7,283 bases of DNA from Lentisphaeria bacterium UBA1829 (GCA_002338895.1 DDJH01000196.1:446-7728), one strand, 5' to 3'. Positions 1 through 5,795 are shown, counted from the stretch's first letter. The notes: a model not told the origin generated them from the letters alone. Program-made: numbers and translations.

Positions 1-630
1 AAGGATCGGAAGAGATTTCGCCGCCGCGCCCCGGGGGATGGAGACCACGCCCGTTGCGGGAATCCCGCCCGGACAGGCGATCGAAACGTCGTAGGTCCGG
101 AACCGTTCAGTCAGATCCTTCCGAATCGGAAACGGACGCGTCCGAACGTCCATCGGACAGGACGAAAGACGACGTTTCTGCCGGGCCCAGAAACGGTCGA
201 AATCCTCCGGTTCCCGTGTCGCCTGCCGCATCTCTTCCGGTGCGACAAGACAGCCGATTCCACTTTGAATCTTCCTCTTTTTCCCGCTTCCGGTTTTCTC
301 GGAATTCATCCCGTTTCTCTTCTCCTCGCAGACAATCTGGAAACGGACCCAGGCCGCTTCCCCTTCCTTCCATTCGATGCGTCCCGGCCGGTCGGAGGAA
401 AATTTCTCTGTTTTCACACATTTGCCGTTGCGGAAAATGCGGACAAGCAAGGTGTGCCCCGGAACCACTTTTCCCTTCTCCTCCAGGCGGAAGGTGCAGA
501 CGATCGGTTCCCCTTTCCGGAACATCCCTTTTTCGTTTCCCGGAAACTCCGCCTTGATTTCCAGGCCGATGCCGGGAATCGCCGCAAGAAGAAGCGGGAG
601 CATCTGAAAAAAACAGCGGATTTTCCTCAT
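1..630 (-). CDS. Secreted acetylxylan-esterase-like protein (AXE1 / cephalosporin-C deacetylase type), partial at 3' end
   Basis: Seen: an open frame of 210 codons without a stop runs from ATG at 630 to the left edge, so the C-terminus and the catalytic Ser, Asp and His lie outside. Residues 1-22 (MRKIRCFFQMLPLLLAAIPG then IG) look like a signal peptide. Residues 24-125 form an accessory, probably beta-sandwich, domain. Residues 131-210 match the start of the AXE1 esterase fold: P-E-D-F-D-R-F-W at 141-148, then T-Y-D-V-S-I-A-C-P-G-G-I-P-A-T-G from 179, with an S-L-P-I-L strand at the edge. Family knowledge: such enzymes remove acetyl groups from xylan or other sugars, and versions with an N-terminal domain occur in polysaccharide loci. 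The start is supported by GGGGAG at 644-639, 8 nt upstream. It overlaps the TGA of the preceding gene as ATGA, indicating translational coupling. The alternative is a related alpha/beta hydrolase acting on another ester. The substrate is inferred. Confidence 0.75.
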   Translation of the reverse strand, partial: MRKIRCFFQMLPLLLAAIPGIGLEIKAEFPGNEKGMFRKGEPIVCTFRLEEKGKVVPGHTLLVRIFRNGKCVKTEKFSSDRPGRIEWKEGEAAWVRFQIVCEEKRNGMNSEKTGSGKKRKIQSGIGCLVAPEEMRQATREPEDFDRFWARQKRRLSSCPMDVRTRPFPIRKDLTERFRTYDVSIACPGGIPATGVVSIPRGAAAKSLPIL

Positions 631-1175
631 GGTTTTTTCTCCCCGCTTTCCTGCAGAGACATCGAACGGATCCGGTAAACGCCGGGCGAAAGCAGATGGA
701 TCCTGGTATAGACACTTTTCAGTCCGGCCGGATATTTCTCCTGAAGATCCGGTTTTCCCCAGTTGCTGTTCAGCGGAAAAATCTTTTCCTTCCAGAAATC
801 CTTTCCATGGAACACGAGCTTGATTTTCGATCCGTCGGGCGATGCCGCCATCTCCGCGGAGAAGCGTCCTTCGCGGGAACCCGGATCGCTCCATGCGTGG
901 CGGAACTGATGGAGATAGACCTCCTTGCCTCCGTTGCTGAAAAATTTTCCCGTGTCGATGCTCAAGACCGAATCACGGATTTCCACCTGCAGAAATTTTG
1001 CGCTTTCCCCGGGAATCACGGAGATCATTGTCGACGGCTGATTCTGCTTCTGGACCCGAAAAAATTTCTGCGACGGGTTGAACGTGACCCGCGCATCGGT
1101 AAAGTTCAGTTCCATCGCGTGTGAACTGCACAGACTCCCCAGAAGGAGCGCCAGAGTGAAAAAGGATGCTTTCAT
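627..1175 (-). CDS. Small secreted protein of unknown family
   Basis: I do not recognise this 182-residue protein. Residues 1-20 (M-K-A-S then a run of L/A, ending C-S-S-H-A) form a typical Sec signal peptide with likely cleavage after A20. C16 lies in G-S-L-C, which is not a good lipobox, so a soluble secreted product is more likely than a lipoprotein. The mature part (about 162 residues) alternates hydrophobic and polar residues and ends S-P-G-V-Y-R-I-R-S-M-S-L. This resembles the last strand of jelly-roll or carbohydrate-binding-like sandwiches; that resemblance is an inference. ATG at 1175 was chosen because it gives the signal peptide and has AAAGG about 8 nt upstream. The same frame stays open upstream to about 2063, but that part overlaps the pseudopilin gene and reads as low-quality sequence. 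The gene sits 41 bp after the pseudopilin and shares ATGA with the esterase gene, so it may be a binding partner of that enzyme. Confidence 0.72.
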   Translation of the reverse strand: MKASFFTLALLLGSLCSSHAMELNFTDARVTFNPSQKFFRVQKQNQPSTMISVIPGESAKFLQVEIRDSVLSIDTGKFFSNGGKEVYLHQFRHAWSDPGSREGRFSAEMAASPDGSKIKLVFHGKDFWKEKIFPLNSNWGKPDLQEKYPAGLKSVYTRIHLLSPGVYRIRSMSLQESGEKKP

Positions 1176-1201
1176 GTGTGGACCTTTCTTTGGTATTGTG
1201 T

Positions 1202-1219
1202 TGTCTCTTATGTCTCTTA
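1202..1219. repeat. Tandem 9-bp direct repeat duplicating the pseudopilin stop codon
   Basis: TGTCTCTTA occurs twice head to tail (1202-1210 and 1211-1219). On the coding strand this reads TAAGAGACA twice, so the pseudopilin TAA is followed nine bases later by a second in-frame TAA. It is probably a slippage duplication. Confidence 0.8.
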
Positions 1220-1981
1220 TGGCTGCCAGCTGGTCAGTGTGGACCAGAAACGGTTTCGCTGAATATTGGTATTGGAGGTTTTTTCCGACTGAAAGTAGGA
1301 GATTCCTCCCACATGTCCGTCGCAGAAAGCCGCATTGACCATGGCGTTCGGAGGCGGTTCCTGCTCTGTCTCCGGGAAGTTGTAGCTTCCCGCATCCGGA
1401 TCGTAGGTCCAGTCCGGACATGGAAACGGAGTCGGTCCATGCGGATAATATTTCTTCAGTCCGTCGGCGCCGGTCACTTCCTCTATGCCCTGACCCGGGT
1501 GATCCACCACCATGCCGCGTTCCGACGGAAAGGTGATCCGGCTGTTTTTGACCGCTCGAATTCTCCACTCCTCCGAGGACTCCCACGCCCCGAGACTCCA
1601 TTTGAGGCATCCCATCCCCGCATAGGTCTGCACGGAGGGATTCCCGGGACACTGAAGAAGTTTGCAGTTCCGCTTGTCCGCTTCTCTTCCCGCAAGTCCG
1701 GTCCCCGTGTTTTCCTTCCAGGGTTTCAGAAGTCCCGCAGAATAGAGATTGCTGCTCCAGTTCGAGTTGCTGCTGTAGGAGAGCGGGAGATGTCCGTCGA
1801 ACGTATCCGTATACTGGATCCAGAGTAGTCCGATCTGCTTGAGCTGGTTCCGGCAGCCGACTTCCGCCGCCTTGCTGCGGGCCTTCTTCAGCGCCGGAAG
1901 AAGAAGAGATGCCAGTATCATCAGAATCGCAACGACGATCATCAGCTCCATAATCGTAAACCGAGCCTTTTTCTGCCTCAT
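1217..1981 (-). CDS. Type II pseudopilin-like protein (prepilin-type N-terminal cleavage/methylation, DUF1559-like)
   Basis: A 254-residue protein with a short basic leader (M-R-Q-K-K-A-R), then F-T-I-M-E-L at 8-13 and a single hydrophobic helix to about residue 31 (P-A-L at 29-31). Glu12 is the conserved +5 glutamate of the mature pilin. The residue before the cleavage site is Arg7 instead of Gly. The globular part has C-R-N-Q-L-K-Q-I-G-L (43-52), a G-H-L-P-L turn and L-Q-C-P-G, as in DUF1559 proteins of PVC bacteria. The C-terminal D-G-H at 221-223 fits the H-X9-DG module, but the expected His position (211) is Pro. Family knowledge: these are inner-membrane-anchored proteins processed by a PilD-type peptidase, present in many copies in Lentisphaerota; their exact role is unclear. 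ATG at 1981 has a strong AGGAGGTG at 1991-1984, with only 4 nt between AGGAGG and the ATG. It is the first gene of the esterase operon, directly downstream of the promoter at 2033-2005. Confidence 0.9.
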   Translation of the reverse strand: MRQKKARFTIMELMIVVAILMILASLLLPALKKARSKAAEVGCRNQLKQIGLLWIQYTDTFDGHLPLSYSSNSNWSSNLYSAGLLKPWKENTGTGLAGREADKRNCKLLQCPGNPSVQTYAGMGCLKWSLGAWESSEEWRIRAVKNSRITFPSERGMVVDHPGQGIEEVTGADGLKKYYPHGPTPFPCPDWTYDPDAGSYNFPETEQEPPPNAMVNAAFCDGHVGGISYFQSEKTSNTNIQRNRFWSTLTSWQP

Positions 1982-2004
1982 ACCACCTCCTGTTCTTTTG
2001 GTAA

Positions 2005-2033
2005 ATTATACCTCGGAGCCCTCTTTCCGTCAA
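2005..2033 (-). promoter_or_regulatory. Sigma70-type promoter of the pseudopilin-esterase operon
   Basis: On the minus strand the -35 box is TTGACG (2033-2028, 5 of 6 to consensus), the spacer is 17 bp, and the -10 box is a perfect TATAAT (2010-2005). Transcription should start near 1998, giving a leader of about 17 nt before the ATG at 1981. The -10 box lies inside a short imperfect palindrome, GGTA-N5-TACC (2000-2012), and the -35 box lies in the centre of the inverted repeat 2019-2038. This placement suggests repression by a DNA-binding protein. Confidence 0.8.
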
Positions 2034-2038
2034 GAGGG
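2019..2038. promoter_or_regulatory. Candidate operator over the -35 box (perfect 7-bp inverted repeat)
   Basis: CCCTCTT (2019-2025) and AAGAGGG (2032-2038) are exact inverted repeats separated by 6 bp whose centre is a CG step (2028-2029). Twenty base pairs with even symmetry and a central CG is the usual layout of LacI-family operators (established knowledge). It overlaps the -35 box TTGACG, so occupancy would block RNA polymerase. The adjacent regulator at 2151 is the obvious candidate binder; that assignment is inference. The right arm can also pair with CCCCTTTT at 2046-2053, giving an alternative stem. Confidence 0.55.
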
Positions 2039-2048
2039 GGAAAGACCC

Positions 2049-2066
2049 CTTTTGTGCAAACAAAAG
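2049..2066. promoter_or_regulatory. Second candidate operator (perfect 7-bp inverted repeat)
   Basis: CTTTTGT (2049-2055), a GCAA gap, and ACAAAAG (2060-2066) form an exact 18-bp inverted repeat. It lies between the two divergent promoters, 16 bp upstream of the operon -35 box and about 31 bp upstream of the regulator -35 box. Its centre is 29 bp from that of the repeat at 2019-2038. The arm sequences differ from that repeat, so it may bind a different protein. Confidence 0.4.
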
Positions 2067-2096
2067 AAAAAAAGAACAAAAAATGAAAAAATCAAT

Positions 2097-2125
2097 TTGA
2101 AATCATTTCCCCTCTGAACTATATT
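2097..2125 (+). promoter_or_regulatory. Sigma70-type promoter of the LacI-family regulator gene
   Basis: TTGAAA (2097-2102) and TATATT (2120-2125) each match consensus at 5 of 6 positions and are spaced by exactly 17 bp. The predicted start near 2132 leaves a leader of about 19 nt that contains the purine-rich AAGGAGAAGG ribosome-binding region (2132-2141) before the ATG at 2151. The spacer contains TTTCCCCTCT, which is nearly identical to the sequence just upstream of the divergent operon -35 box, so autoregulation is plausible. Confidence 0.7.
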
Positions 2126-2150
2126 CCGGAAAAGGAGAAGGAAAACAAGG

Positions 2151-3113
2151 ATGCATCCCTGCAGACTGGCCGACATTGCAAAGAAAACAGGATACTCCAT
2201 CGCCACGGTTTCCAGAGTCCTTTCCTCCTCCTCTTCGCGGATCTCCCCGGAGACCCGGCGGGAGGTCCTCAACGCCGCCCGGAGCCTCGGGTATCGGAAG
2301 GAGACTCGAAATATCGCCATTCTGATCGGCGACTATGGTTTCCCCTCTTATTTCGGATATATCCTCCAGCCGCTCTGCTACGAACTGCGCAAAAGAGCTT
2401 TCGTGCCGGTCATTCTCCATGCGGAAAACATTCATCTTCTGGAGGAACTCTCCTTCTGCGCCGCCATTTCGGTCATGGCGGAAAACAAGCTGGAGGAGTA
2501 CTGGAACAATAGCCATACCATGCCGCTGATCTGCATCAACACCCGTTCCCGGCGCATGAGTCAGGCGTATATGGTCTCCTCCGACGATTTCCAGGGGACC
2601 GAACAGATCGTGAATCATCTGGTCCTGATGGGGCATACCAGGATCGGACGTCTCTGCTCGAAAAACGAACTCAACGAGGCAAACTGGAACCAGAAGGCCC
2701 GCGTGCAGACCTTTCGGCAGGTCCTCGAACGCTATGGCCTTTCCGACCGGTATTCCATCTCTCCCGCCGAAGAGGCTCCTCCGGATGCTCTGAAAAAACT
2801 GATCCGCCGCGGAATCAGCGCTCTCTTCATCCAGAATGAGAATCTCGTGCCGATTGCCCTCAAACAGCTGAAACTGCTGGATATCCGCATCCCGGAAGAT
2901 CTCTCCGTGGTGGCTCTCTCTTTCCCGAGACAGGCCTCCTGCACCGATCCGCCGCTCACCTGCATCGTTCAGAATTACGGCCTCCTGGCAAGTGAGACCG
3001 GAATCATGCTGGAACGGATCCTGTCCGATTCCGCCGCACCCAAGGATGTGTATGTGCCATATTCCTTTTATGATTACGGCATCTCGGTCCGGAATCGGAA
3101 CGATCCCGAATGA
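2151..3113 (+). CDS. LacI/GalR-family transcriptional regulator with a shortened hinge
   Basis: A 320-residue protein. Residues 5-48 form the LacI-type helix-turn-helix: L-A-D-I-A-K-K-T-G-Y-S-I-A-T-V-S-R-V-L (6-24), then I-S-P-E-T-R-R-E-V-L-N-A-A-R-S-L-G-Y (31-48). The recognition helix reads S-I-A-T-V-S-R, like the CcpA-type S-M-A-T. From residue 55 (I-A-I-L-I-G-D-Y) a periplasmic-binding-protein-like effector domain follows, with V-S-S-D-D-F-Q-G-T about two fifths in, L-V-L-M-G-H-T-R-I-G, A-L-F-I-Q-N-E-N, and I-P-E-D-L-S-V-V-A-L near the C-terminal subdomain. Family knowledge: such proteins bind an operator as dimers and respond to a sugar. Oddity: between G47-Y48 and I55 there are only six residues, whereas the usual hinge (P-N-x-x-A-R-S-L type helix) needs about ten more. 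It is transcribed divergently from the esterase operon, which it probably controls. The ligand cannot be told. Confidence 0.92.
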   Translation: MHPCRLADIAKKTGYSIATVSRVLSSSSSRISPETRREVLNAARSLGYRKETRNIAILIGDYGFPSYFGYILQPLCYELRKRAFVPVILHAENIHLLEELSFCAAISVMAENKLEEYWNNSHTMPLICINTRSRRMSQAYMVSSDDFQGTEQIVNHLVLMGHTRIGRLCSKNELNEANWNQKARVQTFRQVLERYGLSDRYSISPAEEAPPDALKKLIRRGISALFIQNENLVPIALKQLKLLDIRIPEDLSVVALSFPRQASCTDPPLTCIVQNYGLLASETGIMLERILSDSAAPKDVYVPYSFYDYGISVRNRNDPE

Positions 3114-3134
3114 AGGAGAGAGGAGGGGACGGAG

Positions 3135-3164
3135 AGAGTCCCGGCGTACAACGCGGTGGACTCT
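3135..3164. terminator. Stem-loop after the regulator gene
   Basis: AGAGTCC (3135-3141) pairs with GGACTCT (3158-3164), and an inner stem GCGT-ACA-ACGC (3144-3154) can form within the loop. It lies 21 bp after the regulator stop codon. No clear U-run follows, so function as an intrinsic terminator is uncertain. Confidence 0.35.
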
Positions 3165-3167
3165 TCC

Positions 3168-3189
3168 GCTCCGGGACCGCTCCCGGAGC
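3168..3189. terminator. Strong GC-rich stem-loop in the convergent gap, possible bidirectional terminator
   Basis: GCTCCGGGA (3168-3176) and TCCCGGAGC (3181-3189) are perfect 9-bp arms around a CCGC tetraloop. It lies 30 bp after the TAG of the alpha/beta hydrolase gene and 54 bp after the regulator stop, between two converging transcripts. On the plus strand only a short TTTT run follows, about 9 bases later, and on the minus strand none. It may be a terminator of reduced efficiency or a 3'-end protecting structure. Confidence 0.5.
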
Positions 3190-3219
3190 AGGAAGAGGTT
3201 TTATGAACGGAAAATGGTT

Positions 3220-4059
3220 CTAAAACAGGGTTCGGAGAAGCGTTGTCAGCATCCCTTCGGGGTTCTCCAGTTCCCGCAGAATGGAAAAGTGATTGTGACC
3301 GGGAAGCGTGAAGGCTCCTCCGGGAAGCGCGTGCGCCGCCCGGAGACGGGCAAAATCCCACGTCTGACGCTGGAGTTCCGGCAGCTCTCCGGAACCGCAG
3401 ACGGCGATCAGCGGCGTGCGGGAAAGCGGACGAGTCTGCGGACTCAGATGAGAGACATCCTCCTCGCTTAGCTGAAGTTTCTCATTCAGATAGCAGCATC
3501 GGATCGGCGCCAGATCGAAAATCCCGCTGATCGAAAGAACGCCGCATACGCCCGGTTCATCGGCCATCATCGCGGCGAGGTGTCCGCCGGCGGACCAGCC
3601 GGAAACCACGATGTTCCCGGCATCCCCTCCGAACTCCGCCGCATGATCCCGCAGCCAGTGAAGGGCATCCCGGATCTCTGCAACAATCCCGGCAAGACTC
3701 TGTTCCGGTGCCAGCGTGTAGCCGGCCAGCGCCACATCAATGCCGTGACGAAGAGGACCCGATGCCAGAAAACGGAAGGTCTCCTTCCGCCGCATCTGCC
3801 AGTACCCGCCGTGGATGAACAGCAGAACGGGAGAATGGGATTTCCCCGTGCTGAAATAGTCGATTCTCTGACGCTCCCGGGGGCCGTAGCGCAGATCCAG
3901 ATGATCCGGATACCGGAGGGAAAGACCGGCACTGCGTTCTTCAAAGCCGGCAAGCTGTTCCGAACTGTCGGCCACGGCACGGGTGTTGTCGTAGGCCGCA
4001 TCCAGTTCGGAGCGAGTCAGAGTCTGCCAGAGGGGAGGGGTGGGGCGTGAGGTCATCAT
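3220..4059 (-). CDS. Alpha/beta hydrolase, kynurenine-formamidase (arylformamidase)-like
   Basis: A 279-residue soluble protein without a signal peptide. The oxyanion motif H-G-G-Y-W is at 83-87, the nucleophile elbow G-W-S-A-G-G at 154-159 (Ser156), a likely acid Glu225 in G-S-G-E-L-P-E-L, and the catalytic His257 in G-H-N-H-F-S. The N-terminal A-Y-D-N-T-R-A-V-A-D (21-31) and L-R-Y-G-P-R-E-R-Q-R-I-D (56-67) are typical of the arylformamidase-like branch, which hydrolyses N-formyl or acyl amides and esters (family knowledge). No other tryptophan-catabolism gene is visible, so kynurenine is not a safe substrate. The gene starts ATGATG: the first ATG overlaps the amidase TGA as ATGA and the second as TGATG, with GGAGGA at 4074-4069. 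It is therefore coupled to allophanate hydrolase and probably acts with it, perhaps on an acylated urea or amide. The physiological role is an inference. Confidence 0.85.
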   Translation of the reverse strand: MMTSRPTPPLWQTLTRSELDAAYDNTRAVADSSEQLAGFEERSAGLSLRYPDHLDLRYGPRERQRIDYFSTGKSHSPVLLFIHGGYWQMRRKETFRFLASGPLRHGIDVALAGYTLAPEQSLAGIVAEIRDALHWLRDHAAEFGGDAGNIVVSGWSAGGHLAAMMADEPGVCGVLSISGIFDLAPIRCCYLNEKLQLSEEDVSHLSPQTRPLSRTPLIAVCGSGELPELQRQTWDFARLRAAHALPGGAFTLPGHNHFSILRELENPEGMLTTLLRTLF

Positions 4060-5795
4060 CGCGGCGGATCCTCCGGGCCGGTTTTCGGAGGAGGGCTGTA
4101 GCGTTTCCAGTCGGCCAGATCGGAAATATCCCGTCCCTGTCCGGCGGCGACGGCTTCTCCGATGAAGCCGGGAACGATCCGCCCGTCTTCCAGCTCCAGC
4201 TTCCCGAGTCCGAGCGGAAAGGGAATCCGGGAGACAAAGCGGGCAAACGATTCGGCCGAAAGTTCATAGAGTTCCACAACGCAGGAAACTCCGTCTTTTT
4301 CCGTCCGTATCAGCGCCGGTTTCGGGATCGGACCGTTTTCCAGCGCATACATCCGGTAGAGGGGGGCCGTCCGTGTCGTTTCCAGAAACCGCGCGCCGAC
4401 TCCTTCCAGCTCGCTGTGCAGAATCATCCCGGCCCGATGCGCTCCGCAGACCGCGATCCGATACGGTTCCGCCTTCCGGAACCGGCAGGCCGCCTCCAGA
4501 AGCCGGCGCTCCTCAAAGACCTTCCCGACCAGCGTGACGCCGAACGGAAGATTCCCGGCCCGTTCCGCCGGAACGGCCAGAGCGGAATAATCCAGAAGAT
4601 TCATGTAGTTGGTGTAGTAGCCGAGGTCGCTGTTCCGTCCGATCGGATCGGCTTCGACTTCCTCGATCCGATAGATTGTTCCCGTCGTCGGAGTCAGAAT
4701 CAGATCGACCTTCGCAAATTCCGCGTCGGCCGCCGCCTTGCACTCCTGAAGGCGGTACATTGACCGGAACACATCCGCCGGATGCGGAATCTTCTTCGGC
4801 GTGATGATCGTTTCGATTACGGGAAGCGCGGCTCCCGGATGCTCCTCGATAAATTTCCCGACCGCCGCATAGCGCTCGAACACCCACGGTCCGTCGTAGA
4901 GCAGACGGGCCGCATCCCGGAACGGCGTGAAGTCGATTTCGATCTTTTCGCCTCCGGCTTCCTCCATTCTCCGCACTGCGCGCCGGAATGCATCCCGATA
5001 CGCATCGTTGCCGAAGAAGGCAAGATCCTCCTCCCGCGGAACGCCGAACTTCCAGTTCCGGGGCAGGGGGGCGCACTCCGGAAGAACGCGGCTGTAAGCA
5101 TCCTCCCGGTCGAAGCGGGCGGTGAGCTCCAGAAGCCGTTCGGCATCTTCAAGATTGCGGGTGAACAGGGAGACGCAGTCCAGAGACCGGCACGCGGGAA
5201 CGACTCCGCGCGTACTCAGAATTCCCCGGCTTGGTTTCAGTCCGATCAGCTCATTGAAGGCTGCGGGCACACGTCCGGATCCCGCGGTGTCGGTCCCGAG
5301 CGCAAAGCTGCAGAGGTCGTACGCGAGCGCGGCGGCGGAGCCGCTGCTGGAGCCGCCCGAAACATAGCCGGGCGCAAGACGGTTCGGAACCGCTCCGTAC
5401 GGAGAACGGACTCCGACAAGACCGGTCGCAAACTGATCCATGTTCGTTTTGCCGAGCGGAACGGCTCCGGCTTCGATCAGAAGCTCCACCACGCGGGCGG
5501 AGCGTTCCGGCTGATACTGATAGGCCGGACAGGCCGCCGTGGTCGGCAGTCCCGCCAGATCGATATTGTCCTTGACGGCAAACGGGATCCCGTAGAGCGG
5601 AAGCTCCGTCGGAGAGGTGTTTTCCAGGCGCTTCAGATACGTTTCCAGCTGATCGTCGCGGATTCGGGCAATCCAGATTTCCCGCGGAGCGGCGGCAGAG
5701 CGTTGCAGAAGTTCGGTCAGAACCTTTCGCGGCGTCAGACTTCCATTTCGATATGCACGAAGAAGCGGAGCGATTGCAAGATCACAAATCATCAT
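4056..5795 (-). CDS. atzF: Allophanate hydrolase (stand-alone, AtzF type)
   Basis: A 579-residue cytoplasmic enzyme, close to the usual 600 of the stand-alone form. Residues 20-440 are an amidase-signature domain with the Ser-cisSer-Lys triad: Lys75 in A-V-K-D-N-I, Ser149 in G-G-S-S-S-G-S-A, Ser173 in G-T-D-T-A-G-S-G-R-V-P. The spacings (74 and 24) equal those I recall for AtzF. From about 445 the C-terminal allophanate-hydrolase domain follows, with V-C-G-A-H-R-A-G (449-456), L-E-G-V-G-A-R-F, T-A-P-L-Y-R-M-Y-A-L and G-F-I-G-E-A. Known reaction: the amidase domain hydrolyses allophanate to N-carboxycarbamate and ammonia, and the C-terminal domain promotes decarboxylation, ending in ammonia and CO2. 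It lies 75 bp after the carboxylase gene that makes allophanate. The start has AAAGGA 6 nt upstream of tandem ATGs (5795, 5792). Two out-of-frame ATGs just before it open a 6-codon mini-ORF (5802-5782), leaving some start ambiguity. Confidence 0.95.
   Translation of the reverse strand: MMICDLAIAPLLRAYRNGSLTPRKVLTELLQRSAAAPREIWIARIRDDQLETYLKRLENTSPTELPLYGIPFAVKDNIDLAGLPTTAACPAYQYQPERSARVVELLIEAGAVPLGKTNMDQFATGLVGVRSPYGAVPNRLAPGYVSGGSSSGSAAALAYDLCSFALGTDTAGSGRVPAAFNELIGLKPSRGILSTRGVVPACRSLDCVSLFTRNLEDAERLLELTARFDREDAYSRVLPECAPLPRNWKFGVPREEDLAFFGNDAYRDAFRRAVRRMEEAGGEKIEIDFTPFRDAARLLYDGPWVFERYAAVGKFIEEHPGAALPVIETIITPKKIPHPADVFRSMYRLQECKAAADAEFAKVDLILTPTTGTIYRIEEVEADPIGRNSDLGYYTNYMNLLDYSALAVPAERAGNLPFGVTLVGKVFEERRLLEAACRFRKAEPYRIAVCGAHRAGMILHSELEGVGARFLETTRTAPLYRMYALENGPIPKPALIRTEKDGVSCVVELYELSAESFARFVSRIPFPLGLGKLELEDGRIVPGFIGEAVAAGQGRDISDLADWKRYSPPPKTGPEDPPR

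Noticed and set aside
107..715. A 202-codon frame on the minus strand overlapping the esterase gene
   Set aside because: It is out of frame with the signal-peptide-bearing esterase frame, which matches a known family and has a coupled start.
2032..2053. AAGAGGGG-N6-CCCCTTTT as an intrinsic terminator or attenuator
   Set aside because: For both divergent genes it lies upstream of the predicted transcription starts, so it would not be transcribed in either leader; a DNA-level binding site is more likely.
1176..2063. A long upstream extension of the small secreted protein's frame on the minus strand (almost 300 codons)
   Set aside because: It overlaps the well-supported pseudopilin gene in another frame, has a low-complexity composition rich in G, R and S, and bypasses the signal-peptide start at 1175 that has its own ribosome-binding site.
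2992..3471. A plus-strand frame running past the regulator's stop
   Set aside because: It starts inside the regulator gene, is Arg-rich, and crosses the stem-loops into the antisense of the hydrolase gene. The only good purine-rich site nearby follows the regulator stop and leads to no convincing start.
3220..4059. Naming the alpha/beta hydrolase kynB (kynurenine formamidase)
   Set aside because: Motifs fit the broad arylformamidase-like branch, but no kynurenine-pathway neighbour is visible and the operon context points to urea or guanidine nitrogen.
4047..4763. A 238-codon open frame on the plus strand
   Set aside because: It lies antisense to the allophanate hydrolase gene, with Arg/Pro-rich sequence and no domain.
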